From: Brachybacterium sacelli
Lineage (GTDB): Bacteria; Actinomycetota; Actinomycetes; Actinomycetales; Dermabacteraceae
NCBI RefSeq assembly: GCF_017876545.1
Contig: NZ_JAGIOD010000002.1
Coordinates: 1,116,001-1,180,000, forward strand
DNA: 64,000 bases
Reading direction: 5' to 3'
The notes beneath the pieces are model-generated. The model was given only the letters and a program-made list of their open reading frames with translations. It did not search any database and was not told the DNA's origin. This document shows positions 1-8,390 of this stretch, piece after piece (within the stretch, counting starts at the first letter, position 1; every line of letters begins with the position of its first letter). The position numbers and the translations under genes were made by a program.

Positions 1-1
1 G

Positions 2-1564
2 CTCTACTCGTTGCCCAGCCGCGACATCATCGCCGACTCCATCGAGTACATGGTCAACGCCCATACGGCCGACGCCCTGGTGTGCATCTCCAACTGCGAC
101 AAGATCACCCCGGGCCATCTGATGGCCGCGATGCGGTTGAACATCCCGGTCATCTTCGTCTCGGGCGGTCCCTCCGAGTCCGGGAAGCCGGTCGAGGGCG
201 TCACCGAGAACCGCATCGACCTGGTCGACGCGATGGCGCTCAGCGCCGACGATTCCGTCACCGACGCGCAGCTCGCCGAGGTGGAGGAGAACGCCTGCCC
301 CACCTGCGGCTCGTGCTCCGGAATGTTCACGGCGAACTCGATGAACTGCCTCACCGAAGTGCTGGGGCTCTCCCTGCCCGGCAACGGCACCACGCTGGCC
401 ACCCACGCCTTCCGCAAGGAGCTCTTCCTCGAGGCCGGCCGGACGATCGTGAACCTGGCCACGCGCTACTACGAGGAGGGCGACGAGTCGGTGCTGCCGC
501 GCTCGGTCGCGTCCCGGGCCGCGTTCTCCAACGCCATGGCCATGGACGTCGCCATGGGTGGCTCCACCAACACGATCCTGCACATCCTGGCCGTCGCGAT
601 CGAGGCAGGGGTCGACTTCGGCCTCGAGGACATCGACCGGATCTCCCGCCTGGTGCCCACGCTCTCCAAGGTCGCCCCCAACGGCACCGCCCACGTCGAG
701 GACGTCCACCGCGCGGGCGGCATCCCCGCCATCCTCGGCGAGCTCGACCGTGCGGGACTGCTGGACCACACGGTGCACACGGTGCACTCGCCGGACCTCT
801 CCAGTTGGCTTGCCGAGTGGGACATCCGCGGAGGCTCCGCCTCCCCGAAGGCCGAGGCCCTGTTCCATGCCGCTCCCGGCGGCGTCCGCACCACGCAGGC
901 CTTCTCCACGACGAACACCTGGGACGACCTGGACACCGACAGCGAGAACGGCGTGGTCCGCGCGGTCCCGCACGCCTACACCAAGGACGGCGGACTCGCC
1001 GTGCTCACGGGCAACCTGGCCCATGACGGTGCGGTGTTCAAGACCGCCGGCGTCACCGAGGACCTGTTCCACTTCGAGGGCACCGCGGTGGTCTGCGATT
1101 CCCAGGAGGAGGCCGTCCAGAAGATCCTCGACAAGACGGTCCGGGCCGGGAACGTCGTGGTGATCCGCTACGAGGGGCCACAGGGCGGTCCCGGCATGCA
1201 GGAGATGCTCTACCCGACTTCGTTCCTCAAGGGGCGCGGGCTCGGCAAGACCTGCGCCCTGATCACCGACGGCCGCTTCTCCGGGGGCACCAGCGGAGTC
1301 TCCATCGGGCACATCTCCCCGGAGGCGGCCGAGGGCGGTCTCATCGGTCTCATCGAGGACGGCGATCCGATCATCATGGACGTCGACAAGCGCCTGCTGG
1401 AGCTCGACGTCGACGAGGAGGAGCTGGCGCGCCGTCGCGCGGCCAAGGGGTCCCTGCCGTGGCGCCCCGAGCACCGTGAGCGTGAGGTGACGCAGGCCCT
1501 CAAGGTCTACGCGCACCTGGTGCGGTCGGCGACCTACGGCGCCACCCGCCGGCCTCTGGACTGA
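2..1564 (+). CDS. ilvD: Dihydroxy-acid dehydratase, 3' part (5' end outside window)
   Basis: IlvD dehydrates 2,3-dihydroxy-isovalerate and 2,3-dihydroxy-3-methylvalerate to the 2-keto acids that precede valine, leucine and isoleucine. The frame is open from base 2, so the gene enters from the left edge; about 95 residues are missing compared with the usual 610-620. Visible family motifs are SNCDKITPG and [19 protein letters not shown], which carry the conserved cysteines of the iron-sulfur cluster, and near the C-terminus the glycine-rich GRFSGGTSG segment. It ends 16 bases from the end of the convergent siroheme gene, with no clear terminator hairpin between them. It belongs functionally with ilvBNC, which starts about 7 kb downstream beyond the sulfur operon. 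Confidence 0.97.
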   Translation, partial: LYSLPSRDIIADSIEYMVNAHTADALVCISNCDKITPGHLMAAMRLNIPVIFVSGGPSESGKPVEGVTENRIDLVDAMALSADDSVTDAQLAEVEENACPTCGSCSGMFTANSMNCLTEVLGLSLPGNGTTLATHAFRKELFLEAGRTIVNLATRYYEEGDESVLPRSVASRAAFSNAMAMDVAMGGSTNTILHILAVAIEAGVDFGLEDIDRISRLVPTLSKVAPNGTAHVEDVHRAGGIPAILGELDRAGLLDHTVHTVHSPDLSSWLAEWDIRGGSASPKAEALFHAAPGGVRTTQAFSTTNTWDDLDTDSENGVVRAVPHAYTKDGGLAVLTGNLAHDGAVFKTAGVTEDLFHFEGTAVVCDSQEEAVQKILDKTVRAGNVVVIRYEGPQGGPGMQEMLYPTSFLKGRGLGKTCALITDGRFSGGTSGVSIGHISPEAAEGGLIGLIEDGDPIIMDVDKRLLELDVDEEELARRRAAKGSLPWRPEHREREVTQALKVYAHLVRSATYGATRRPLD

Positions 1565-1580
1565 TCCACGACGCGTCCGC

Positions 1581-3167
1581 TCAGCTGCCGAGGACCTGGC
1601 GGTAGCGCTCCACGGCGACCTCCGCCACGAGCGGATGGTCGCCGAGCGGCGCGGCCACCAGGTCCGCCCCGGCCGGGGCCAGCTGGTCGTGGAAGAACCC
1701 CGGCGCGAGCAGGTAGGTCGCCAGCGCCACCCGGGAACCGGTGCGCTCGCGGGCACAGGAGACCGCCTCGGGCAGGGAGGGCTCGGCGGCCGCGAGGAAC
1801 CCGACGATCACCTCGCGCCCCAGCGTCTCCGTGAGCAGCCGGCCCATCTCGTGGGCCATCGCCTGACCGGCCGGATCCCGCGTGCCCGCCGCAGCCAGGA
1901 CCACCGCGTCGCCGTCGCTCGCTCCGGCCTCGGCCAGACGCTGCGCGAGGACGAGCGCGAGCCGCGGATCGGGGCCGAGCGGCGCAGCGGCCACCGCTTC
2001 CCGGTCGGCCACCGCAGCGGAGATGTCCCGGTCGACGTGGACGCCGGTCGAGAGCAGCAGCGGCACCACCACGGCAGCGGCCGGGGCGTCGTCCTCTCGG
2101 GTCCGGACGGCCGCTCGCACCTCGGCCTGCTCGGCCACGACGGCGGCGACCTCCGGTGTCTGGACGTCGAGGTAGGCCTCGCGCACGGGGACGTCCGGGA
2201 TCTCGCGGGCGATCCGTCGCAGCAGCGCGCGCACCGTGTCGCGCCCTGCCCGCGAGCGGGTTCCGTGGGCGCAGCCGACGAGAACCGGCGGGTGCGGCGT
2301 GGAGGTCGGTTCGACCGCGCTGTCGTCGTCCGCTGCGGCGCTCGGGCGGGGCAGCGCCTCGCGGCCGGCGCCGCGGGGACTGCCGACGGGCTCGGGAGGG
2401 TGCAGGAAGCCCTCGGCGGCGGTGCGGCCGACGGTGATGACCGCCGGGAAGCCGACGCCCGCCTCGGCGGCGACCTGGTCGATGGTCCCGAGCCGCCCGT
2501 GGACGGTCCGCTGCTCCGGGAGGCTCGCATTCTGCACCACGGCGACCGGAGTGGCGGGGTCGACCCCGTTCAGCAGCGCCTGCGCCACCAGACGTGGCAG
2601 CCAGCCGACGCCCATCATGAGCACCGTCGTGGTGCCCGGGTCGCGCAGGGCGGCGAGGTCCGCGGGGCCGAGGTCGCCATGGGCATTGACCACGTGGAGC
2701 GCGACGGCGGTCCCGCGGTGGGTGACCGGCACGTCGCCGGCCCCGGGCCCCGCGATCGCCGAGGTCACTCCGGGCACGACCTGCACCGGGACGTCCGCTG
2801 CGCGACAGGCGAGGATCTCCTCGCCGCCCCGACCGAGCAGGAAGGGATCCCCTCCCTTGAGCCGGGCCACCCGATGCCCGGCCCGGGCACGGTCCACCAG
2901 CAGCGACTCGATGCCCTCCTGATCCACGGCGTGGCGGCCCGGCTGCTTGCCCACGTCGATCACCTCGATGCCGTTGCCCAGCAGTTCGGTGAGGCCTCGC
3001 GGGCCCAGCCGGTCCACCACCACCACGTCGGCCTGGCCCAGCAGAGCCAGCCCCCGCACGGTGATCAGGTCGAGCGCGCCCGGACCGCCGCCGATGAGGG
3101 CCACGGATCCTGCGGGGAGCACGGCGCCGCCGAGCCCGTCGACGAGGTCGGCCAGGGTCGGGGTCAT
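1581..3167 (-). CDS. cobA: Fused uroporphyrinogen-III C-methyltransferase / sirohydrochlorin chelatase (CbiX-like)
   Basis: A 528-residue two-domain protein for siroheme synthesis. Residues about 20-250 are a SUMT (CobA-type) SAM-dependent methyltransferase, with IGGGPGALDL at about 25-34 and LKGGDPFLLGRGGEE at about 103-117. After a proline-rich linker (about 255-292), residues 293-525 are a CbiX/SirB-like chelatase made of two related halves; conserved histidines are H301 in GCAHGTRSR and H377 in LLSTGVHVDRD, and the second half has AAAGTRDP and APGFFHDQL. It would methylate uroporphyrinogen III and insert iron. The CysG-type dehydrogenase domain (precorrin-2 to sirohydrochlorin) is not present and must be encoded elsewhere. 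It is last in the sir-cysHDN operon, 83 bases after cysN, so it supplies siroheme for the sulfite reductase at the operon's head. Confidence 0.88.
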   Translation of the reverse strand: MTPTLADLVDGLGGAVLPAGSVALIGGGPGALDLITVRGLALLGQADVVVVDRLGPRGLTELLGNGIEVIDVGKQPGRHAVDQEGIESLLVDRARAGHRVARLKGGDPFLLGRGGEEILACRAADVPVQVVPGVTSAIAGPGAGDVPVTHRGTAVALHVVNAHGDLGPADLAALRDPGTTTVLMMGVGWLPRLVAQALLNGVDPATPVAVVQNASLPEQRTVHGRLGTIDQVAAEAGVGFPAVITVGRTAAEGFLHPPEPVGSPRGAGREALPRPSAAADDDSAVEPTSTPHPPVLVGCAHGTRSRAGRDTVRALLRRIAREIPDVPVREAYLDVQTPEVAAVVAEQAEVRAAVRTREDDAPAAAVVVPLLLSTGVHVDRDISAAVADREAVAAAPLGPDPRLALVLAQRLAEAGASDGDAVVLAAAGTRDPAGQAMAHEMGRLLTETLGREVIVGFLAAAEPSLPEAVSCARERTGSRVALATYLLAPGFFHDQLAPAGADLVAAPLGDHPLVAEVAVERYRQVLGS

Positions 3168-3250
3168 GGGGTCTCGCGATCTGTGGAGCGGACAGGAGCC
3201 GGGACGGCGGCAGCAGCGGCGGAGACGGCCCGCGAGTCAGGCGTGGCCGC

Positions 3251-4558
3251 TCACTCCCGGCCCGGCACCTCGACCATGCCCGCCGCCAGCGTGGTGGCGT
3301 CCTGCGGGTCGAGCACGATGAACGCCCCGCCGTCGCGGGAGGAGGAGTAGGACTCCACCGGCAGCGGCTCCGCGAACTGCAGGTCCACCCGCACCAGGTC
3401 GTTGAGATCGGCGCTGGTGGTGGGGACCTGGGTGAGACGGGCGATGTCGAGGCGCTCGTGGATCGCGGTGACCAGCGCGTGCACGGTGCGGGTCCCGTGC
3501 TTGACCAGCACCCGGGCGCCCTCACGCAGCGGAGCCGGGGACAACCACGCCAGCACGGCGGAGGTGGTCTGGACGGGGGTGGGCACGACCCCGCTGCCGA
3601 GCAGGTCGCCGCGGGAGACATCGACCTCGTCGGCCAGCCGCAGCGTGACCGACAGCCCGGACTCGGCCCGGGAAACGGTCTCAGCGCCGAGATCGATGCC
3701 GGCGACGGTCGTGGTCCGTCCGGACGCGGCCACGACGACCTCGTCACCGACGGCGACGGCACCGGAGGTGATCAGCCCCGCATAGCCGCGGTAGTCGACG
3801 TGGGCGGCATCCCGCGCGCCCTGCTGAGGACGGATCACCAGCTGCACCGGCATCCGGAACCGATCGCGCGGGAGGTCCCGGCCCGGGGGCAGGGACTCCA
3901 GCAGCTCCAGCAGGGAGGGGCCCTGGTACCAGGGGGTCGCCGCGGAGGTCCTCACCACGTTGTCGCCGTGCAGGGCCGACAGCGGCACCACGGCCGGCAC
4001 CGGCACGGACAGCGCCTCGGCCACCGGGAGCAGCTGCGAGGAGACGTCGGCGTACACCTGCCGGGGGTCCTCGACGAGATCGATCTTGTTCAGGGCCACG
4101 ATCACGTGGGGGACCCGCAGGAGTGCGGCCAGGGCCAGGTGGCGCCGGGTCTGCTCGAGGACGCCGTGGCGCGCGTCGACCAGCACCACCACGACGTCGG
4201 CGGTGGAGGCGCCGGTGACCATGTTGCGCGTGTACTCGACGTGCCCGGGGGTGTCGGCCAGCACGTAGGAGCGCTCGGCGGTCGCGAAGTAGCGATAGGC
4301 GACGTCGATCGTGATGCCCTGCTCGCGCTCGGCGCGCAGCCCATCGGTCAGCAGGGCCAGATCGGCCAGCTCACCGGTCCAGCCGCGACGCCGGCTCGCG
4401 TCCTCGACCGCGGCCAGCTGATCGGCGAGCACGGACTTGGTGTCGTGCAGCAGCCGCCCGATGAGAGTCGACTTGCCGTCGTCGACGCTGCCGGCCGTCG
4501 CCAGGCGCAGCAGGGTGGGAGCGGCCTCGCGCCCCGGAGTCAGGGTGCTCGTGCCCAT
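3251..4558 (-). CDS. cysN: Sulfate adenylyltransferase subunit 1 (GTPase)
   Basis: CysN is the regulatory GTPase subunit of ATP sulfurylase; GTP hydrolysis drives CysD to form adenylyl sulfate from sulfate and ATP. The 435-residue product has the G-domain motifs GSVDDGKST at 23-31, DTPGHVEYTRNM, and ALNKIDLV, followed by EF-Tu-like beta-barrel domains. There is no fused C-terminal APS kinase (CysC) domain, which agrees with the APS-type reductase encoded upstream. The start ATG overlaps the cysD stop by one base (TGATG), so the two subunits are translationally coupled. Confidence 0.96.
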   Translation of the reverse strand: MGTSTLTPGREAAPTLLRLATAGSVDDGKSTLIGRLLHDTKSVLADQLAAVEDASRRRGWTGELADLALLTDGLRAEREQGITIDVAYRYFATAERSYVLADTPGHVEYTRNMVTGASTADVVVVLVDARHGVLEQTRRHLALAALLRVPHVIVALNKIDLVEDPRQVYADVSSQLLPVAEALSVPVPAVVPLSALHGDNVVRTSAATPWYQGPSLLELLESLPPGRDLPRDRFRMPVQLVIRPQQGARDAAHVDYRGYAGLITSGAVAVGDEVVVAASGRTTTVAGIDLGAETVSRAESGLSVTLRLADEVDVSRGDLLGSGVVPTPVQTTSAVLAWLSPAPLREGARVLVKHGTRTVHALVTAIHERLDIARLTQVPTTSADLNDLVRVDLQFAEPLPVESYSSSRDGGAFIVLDPQDATTLAAGMVEVPGRE

Positions 4559-5496
4559 CAGAAGTAGCCCTCCTTCTTGCGGTCCTCCATGGCGGCCTCG
4601 GAGAGACGGTCGTCGGCACGCGTGGCCCCGCGCTCGGTGATCGTGCTCGCGGCGACCTCGGCGATCACGGCCTCGACGTCGCGCGCGCTCGAGGGCACGG
4701 CGCCGGTGCAGGACATGTCGCCCACGGTGCGGTACCGGACCGTGCGCACGGTGGGATGCTCGTCCTCGCGCGGCCGGGCCCAGTCGCCGGGGGAGAGCAG
4801 CATGCCGTCGCGCTCGACCACTTCGCGCTCATGGGCGTAGTAGAGGGACGGCAGGGCGATGTCCTCCCGCGCGATGTAGCGCCATACGTCGAGCTCGGTC
4901 CAGTTCGACAGGGGGAAGACGCGCACGTGCTCCCCGGGACGCCGGCGGGTGTTGTACAGGTGCCACAGCTCGGGGCGCTGGTTCTTGGGATCCCAGTGTC
5001 CGAAGGCGTTGCGGAGGCTGACGATCCGCTCCTTGGCCCGGGCCTTGTCCTCGTCGCGACGCCCGCCGCCGAACACGGCGTCGAAGCGGTGCTCCGCGAT
5101 GGCGTCGAGCAGGGGGAGGGTCTGCAGCGGATTGCGGGTGCCGTCGGGCCGTTCGCTCAGCCGCCCGTCGTCGAGATAATCCTGCACCGAGGCGACGTGC
5201 AGGTCCACTCCGTAGCGGCCGACGGCCTCGTCCCGGAACTCCAGCACCTCGGGGAAGTTGTGCCCGGTGTCGACGTGCAGCACGGGGAAGGGGACCGGGG
5301 CGGGCCACAGCGCCTTCGCGGCGAGGTGCAGCATCACCACGGAGTCCTTGCCGCCGGAGAACAGCATCACGGGGCGCTCGAGCTCCCCGACCACCTCCCG
5401 GATGATGTGGACGGCCTCGGCCTCGAGCACGTCGAGCAGGCCGGGACGCTCGGGCTCCGTGGCGAGAGCCGACAGGTCCGGGGTCAGGGTCGTCAT
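4558..5496 (-). CDS. cysD: Sulfate adenylyltransferase subunit 2
   Basis: CysD is the catalytic ATP pyrophosphatase-type subunit that adenylates sulfate, working with CysN. The 312-residue protein has the PP-loop motif MLFSGGKDSVVMLHLA near residues 43-58, then LHVDTGHNFPEVLEFRD and GGGRRDEDKARAKER. The frame stays open for 35 codons upstream, but the ATG at 5496 is chosen because it has a strong AGGAGG ribosome binding site and overlaps the cysH stop in an ATGA junction. Product length then matches the family (about 300-310). It is third in the sulfur operon. Confidence 0.96.
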   Translation of the reverse strand: MTTLTPDLSALATEPERPGLLDVLEAEAVHIIREVVGELERPVMLFSGGKDSVVMLHLAAKALWPAPVPFPVLHVDTGHNFPEVLEFRDEAVGRYGVDLHVASVQDYLDDGRLSERPDGTRNPLQTLPLLDAIAEHRFDAVFGGGRRDEDKARAKERIVSLRNAFGHWDPKNQRPELWHLYNTRRRPGEHVRVFPLSNWTELDVWRYIAREDIALPSLYYAHEREVVERDGMLLSPGDWARPREDEHPTVRTVRYRTVGDMSCTGAVPSSARDVEAVIAEVAASTITERGATRADDRLSEAAMEDRKKEGYF

Positions 5497-6311
5497 CTCT
5501 CCTCCTGGGCGGGGTCGACGGTGAGCAGGGACAGGGGAGCGACCGTCGGGGGCGAGGACGGCTCCTGCGCCGCGGAGTCGTCGGCGGGGTGCAGCCCGCA
5601 CTCGGTCTTCGCCGAGCCGGACCAGCGCCCGGCCCGCGGGTCCTCCCCCGGGGCGACCGCGCGGGTGCAGGGAGCGCAGCCGATGCTCGGGAATCCCTGC
5701 TGCAGCAGCGGGTTCTCCGGGAGGCCGTGATCGTGCGAGTACCCCATGACCTGTCCGAAGGACCAGGAGACCAGGGGATTGATCTTCACCAGGTCGAAGG
5801 CCTCGTCATAGGTGACCAGCGGGGTGTCGGCCCGGGTGGGGCCCTCCTCGCGCCGCACGCCGGTGACCCAGGCGTCGTACCCGGACAGGGAGCGGCGCAG
5901 CGGCTCCACCTTGCGCAGCGCGCAGCAGGTCGAGGGGTCCCGGTCGTGCAGCCTCGCCCCGTGGTCCGCGTCCTGCTCGGCGACGGTGCGCTCGGGGAGC
6001 ACGTCGACCACGTGCACGTCGAGCTCGGCGGCGACCCGGTCGCGGGTGGCCAGCGTCTCCGGGAAGTGGTAGCCGGTCTCGAGGAACAGCACGTCCACCC
6101 CGGGGCGGTGGCGGGAGACCACGTGCGGGAGCACCGCGTCGGCCATGCTGCAGGCGACGGCCAGGGAGGAGCCGAAGACCTCCGCGGCCCAGGCGCTGAC
6201 GGCCTCGGTGACCTGATCGGGGCCCAGCTCGTCCTCGAGCGCCGCGAAGCGCGGCGCCGCCTCCGCGACCAGGGCCCGCAGTCGGGCGGTGCGCTCGGTG
6301 CTCGCGCTCAT
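5493..6311 (-). CDS. cysH: Assimilatory adenylylsulfate (APS) reductase, CysH family
   Basis: This 272-residue enzyme reduces activated sulfate to sulfite. It has the CysH signature LETGYHFPET at about 77-86, a cysteine pair C129-C130, a second pair C212-x2-C215 in SIGCAPCTRAV, and the catalytic ECGLH at 237-241. The CC...CxxC set binds a 4Fe-4S cluster and is characteristic of the APS-using branch of the family; PAPS reductases lack it. The lack of an APS kinase gene in the operon fits this. The C-terminal 30 residues beyond ECGLH are low-complexity and probably not catalytic. The start overlaps the sir stop (ATGA) and the stop overlaps the cysD start (ATGA), so it is tightly coupled on both sides. 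Confidence 0.93.
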   Translation of the reverse strand: MSASTERTARLRALVAEAAPRFAALEDELGPDQVTEAVSAWAAEVFGSSLAVACSMADAVLPHVVSRHRPGVDVLFLETGYHFPETLATRDRVAAELDVHVVDVLPERTVAEQDADHGARLHDRDPSTCCALRKVEPLRRSLSGYDAWVTGVRREEGPTRADTPLVTYDEAFDLVKINPLVSWSFGQVMGYSHDHGLPENPLLQQGFPSIGCAPCTRAVAPGEDPRAGRWSGSAKTECGLHPADDSAAQEPSSPPTVAPLSLLTVDPAQEER

Positions 6312-8035
6312 CGCAGCTCCTCGTCCTCGGCGCGGTGCGCCCAGGCGGCGAAGGTCTCGCCGGGGGCGCGGGAATCGAGGAAGCTGCGCAGGAGGCGCTC
6401 GACGTAGTCCGACAGGTCGCGGGCGGCGACCTTGTGTCCGCGCAGCGTGCGGCCGAGCTGGGGTTCCTCGAGCCCGGGGGCGGCGAGCGAGCCGCCCAGG
6501 TGGACCTGGAAGCCGGGAACCTGGTCACCGGCCTCGGTGGTGATGATCTGGCCCTTCAGCCCGATGTCTGCGGTCTGGATCCGGGCGCAGGAGTTCGGGC
6601 ATCCATTCACGTGCAGGCTGATCGGCTCCTCGAGCAGGGGCTCGAGGTCGGTGAGGCGATCCTCGAGCTCGTCGAGGGTCCGCTCCGTGGTGTCCTTGGT
6701 GTCGACGATCGCGAGCTTGCAGAACTCGAGGCCGGTGCAGGCCATGGTCGAGCGCCGCAGGAAGCCGGGCTTCACGCGCAGGCCGAGGCCCTCGAGGCCG
6801 GCGACCAGCTCGTCGGTGCGCTCGGCGGGGACGCCGAGCACGACCAGCGACTGGAACGGGGTCAGCCGCACGGCGTCGGCGCCGACGGATTCGACCAGGT
6901 CCGCGAGGTCGGTGAGCATCGAGCCGCCGACCCGTCCCACGGTGGTCGAGGCGCCGACGTAGTTGCGGCCGTCCTTCTGCCGGTGGACCCCGACGTGGTC
7001 GCCGCGGCCGGTGGGCGGGCCGGGGGCGGGCCCGTCGGCCAGGGCGTAGCCGAGGTACTCGGTCTCAAGCACCTCGCGGAAGCGCTCGGGGCCCCAGGCG
7101 GCCAGCAGGAACTTCAGCCGGGCCTTGTTCCGCAGCCGGCGGAACCCGTAGTCGCGGAAGATCTGCACCACGCCGTGCCAGACGTCGGCGGCCTGGTCCT
7201 CGCGCACGAAGGCACCGAGCCGTTCGGCCAGGCGCGGGCTGGTCGACAGCGCCCCGCCCACCCAGAGGTCGTAGCCGGGGCCGAGCTCTGGGTGAACCAC
7301 GCCGACCAGCGAGATGTCGTTGATCTCGTGGACGACGTCCTGGCTCGGGTGACCGGTGATGGCGGTCTTGAACTTGCGCGGCAGGTTCGCCAGCTCCGGG
7401 TCCCCGAGGTAGCGGTGGGTGATCTCGCTGATCACCGGGGTGGGATCGATGATCTCGTCGGCCGCGATCCCGGCCACCGGGCTGCCGAGGAAGCCACGGG
7501 GGGTGTCACCGCAGGCGGTGGTGGTCTCGAGGCCGACCTCCGCCAGACGCTCCCAGATCTCGGGGACGTCCTCGATCCTGACCCAGTGGTACTGGATGTT
7601 CTCGCGGTCGGAGACGTCGGCCGTGCTGCGGGCGAACTCGGTGGAGATGCCCCCGAGGGTCCGCAGCGCCGTCGGGCCCAGGGCCGCGCCGTCGGTCCGC
7701 ACCCGCATCATGAAGAAGCGGTCCTCGAGCTCGTGCGGCTCGAGCTGCGCGGTGCGGCCCCCGTCGATGCCCGGCTTGCGCTGGGTGTACAGGCCCCACC
7801 AGCGGAAGCGGCCGTGGAGGTCGTCGTCCGGGATCGAATCGAAGCCGCCGGGGGCGTAGACCTGCTCGATGCGCTCACGCACGTTGAGGCCGTTGTCGGC
7901 GGCCTTGACCTCCTCGTTCGAGTTCAGCGGCGTCGACCCGTCGACCTTCCACTGCCCCTGCGGCTTCCCGGAGCGGGAGGGGCGTGCGCGGTCGGCGCCG
8001 GTCGGCGGACGGGTCGGGGTCTCGGTGCTCGACAT
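6308..8035 (-). CDS. sir: Siroheme- and 4Fe-4S-containing sulfite reductase (ferredoxin type)
   Basis: A 575-residue nitrite/sulfite reductase family protein that should reduce sulfite to sulfide by six electrons. Two ferredoxin-like halves are visible; the cluster and siroheme cysteines lie in TMACTGLEFCKLAI (CxxxxxC) and NGCPNSCARIQ (CxxxC). It could be a nitrite reductase by family alone, but it heads an operon with cysH, cysD, cysN and a siroheme synthesis gene, so sulfite is the likely substrate. An ATG four codons upstream (8047) is also possible; neither start has a convincing Shine-Dalgarno. The gene begins the minus-strand operon and stands divergent from the ilvB leader region. Confidence 0.92.
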   Translation of the reverse strand: MSSTETPTRPPTGADRARPSRSGKPQGQWKVDGSTPLNSNEEVKAADNGLNVRERIEQVYAPGGFDSIPDDDLHGRFRWWGLYTQRKPGIDGGRTAQLEPHELEDRFFMMRVRTDGAALGPTALRTLGGISTEFARSTADVSDRENIQYHWVRIEDVPEIWERLAEVGLETTTACGDTPRGFLGSPVAGIAADEIIDPTPVISEITHRYLGDPELANLPRKFKTAITGHPSQDVVHEINDISLVGVVHPELGPGYDLWVGGALSTSPRLAERLGAFVREDQAADVWHGVVQIFRDYGFRRLRNKARLKFLLAAWGPERFREVLETEYLGYALADGPAPGPPTGRGDHVGVHRQKDGRNYVGASTTVGRVGGSMLTDLADLVESVGADAVRLTPFQSLVVLGVPAERTDELVAGLEGLGLRVKPGFLRRSTMACTGLEFCKLAIVDTKDTTERTLDELEDRLTDLEPLLEEPISLHVNGCPNSCARIQTADIGLKGQIITTEAGDQVPGFQVHLGGSLAAPGLEEPQLGRTLRGHKVAARDLSDYVERLLRSFLDSRAPGETFAAWAHRAEDEELR

Positions 8036-8056
8036 GGGGCCCAGCATGCAGGCTTA

Positions 8057-8095
8057 TGCCTCACATTACAAACGCTAAGAGACAATGTGTCGGAC
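8057..8095 (-). promoter_or_regulatory. Putative promoter and operator of the sulfur operon
   Basis: Upstream of sir, on the minus strand, TAATGT at 8063-8068 is a reasonable -10 element that would start transcription near 8056. A 6-bp inverted repeat, CACATT (8062-8067) and AATGTG (8084-8089), has its half-site centres 22 bases apart, about two helical turns, and the first half covers the -10. This is what a dimeric repressor site would look like. No known sulfur regulator motif was recognised. Confidence 0.3.
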
Positions 8096-8183
8096 TGCGT
8101 CCAGGGCTCTACGTCGGGGACGTCGAGGGGCGGGACCGATGTCTCGCCATGCGGACCGGTGGCGCATTGCGGCGGGAACGCTC

Positions 8184-8195
8184 TACTGTGTGGGC
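8184..8195 (+). promoter_or_regulatory. -10 element for the ilvBN leader transcript
   Basis: TACTGT at 8184-8189 lies 6 bases before the leader peptide ATG at 8196, so transcription is predicted to begin at or next to the A of ATG (leaderless leader peptide). No good -35 hexamer is seen 17 bases upstream. Confidence 0.45.
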
Positions 8196-8234
8196 ATGCA
8201 GACGATCCTTCTCGTAGTCATCGAGCGCGGCTGA
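8196..8234 (+). CDS. Branched-chain leader peptide of the ilvBN attenuator
   Basis: A 12-residue peptide, MQTILLVVIERG, ends in TGA at 8232-8234. Six consecutive residues, I-L-L-V-V-I, are the three branched-chain amino acids, which is the hallmark of ilv leader peptides. A hairpin and then an intrinsic terminator follow, and the acetolactate synthase gene starts at 8391. Ribosome stalling on these codons when charged Ile, Leu or Val tRNA is scarce would alter downstream folding and let transcription proceed into ilvB. The mechanism is known for ilv operons in enteric bacteria and Corynebacterium; here it is inferred from sequence layout. There is no ribosome binding site upstream, so it is probably translated from a leaderless mRNA. 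Confidence 0.85.
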   Translation: MQTILLVVIERG

Positions 8235-8242
8235 CGCCCGTT

Positions 8243-8300
8243 CGTCTCTTCGAGACGTCATCCGCGCCCCTCCCCGAGCCCCAGGCGGAGGGGCTTTTTC
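8243..8300 (+). terminator. Attenuator: pause-type hairpin and intrinsic terminator before ilvB
   Basis: Two stem-loops follow the leader peptide. The first is CGTCTC/GAGACG at 8243-8248 and 8252-8257 with a 3-base loop. The second is a perfect 8-bp GC-rich stem, GCCCCTCC at 8266-8273 with GGAGGGGC at 8287-8294, followed directly by TTTTT at 8295-8299, a textbook Rho-independent terminator. Its position, 61 bases after the leader stop to 90 bases before the ilvB start, marks it as the attenuator. Confidence 0.88.
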
Positions 8301-8390
8301 GTGTCCCGATCCAGGATCGACGGCAGGAGGGGATAAGCCGTGGAACGCATCGCAGTTCACCCCACCGTCCGAGACGACGAAGGAGTTCCG

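Noticed and set aside
1635..3350. A 571-codon plus-strand frame opposite the siroheme fusion gene
   Set aside because: It is a codon-bias shadow of a protein with confirmed motifs on the other strand.
6308..8035. Assimilatory nitrite reductase
   Set aside because: The family includes nitrite reductases, but the gene is coupled by ATGA overlap to cysH and cysD in a sulfate assimilation operon.
8036..8180. SAM riboswitch upstream of the sulfur operon
   Set aside because: No SAM-I or SAM-II core sequences were recognised; only a promoter-like region with an inverted repeat.
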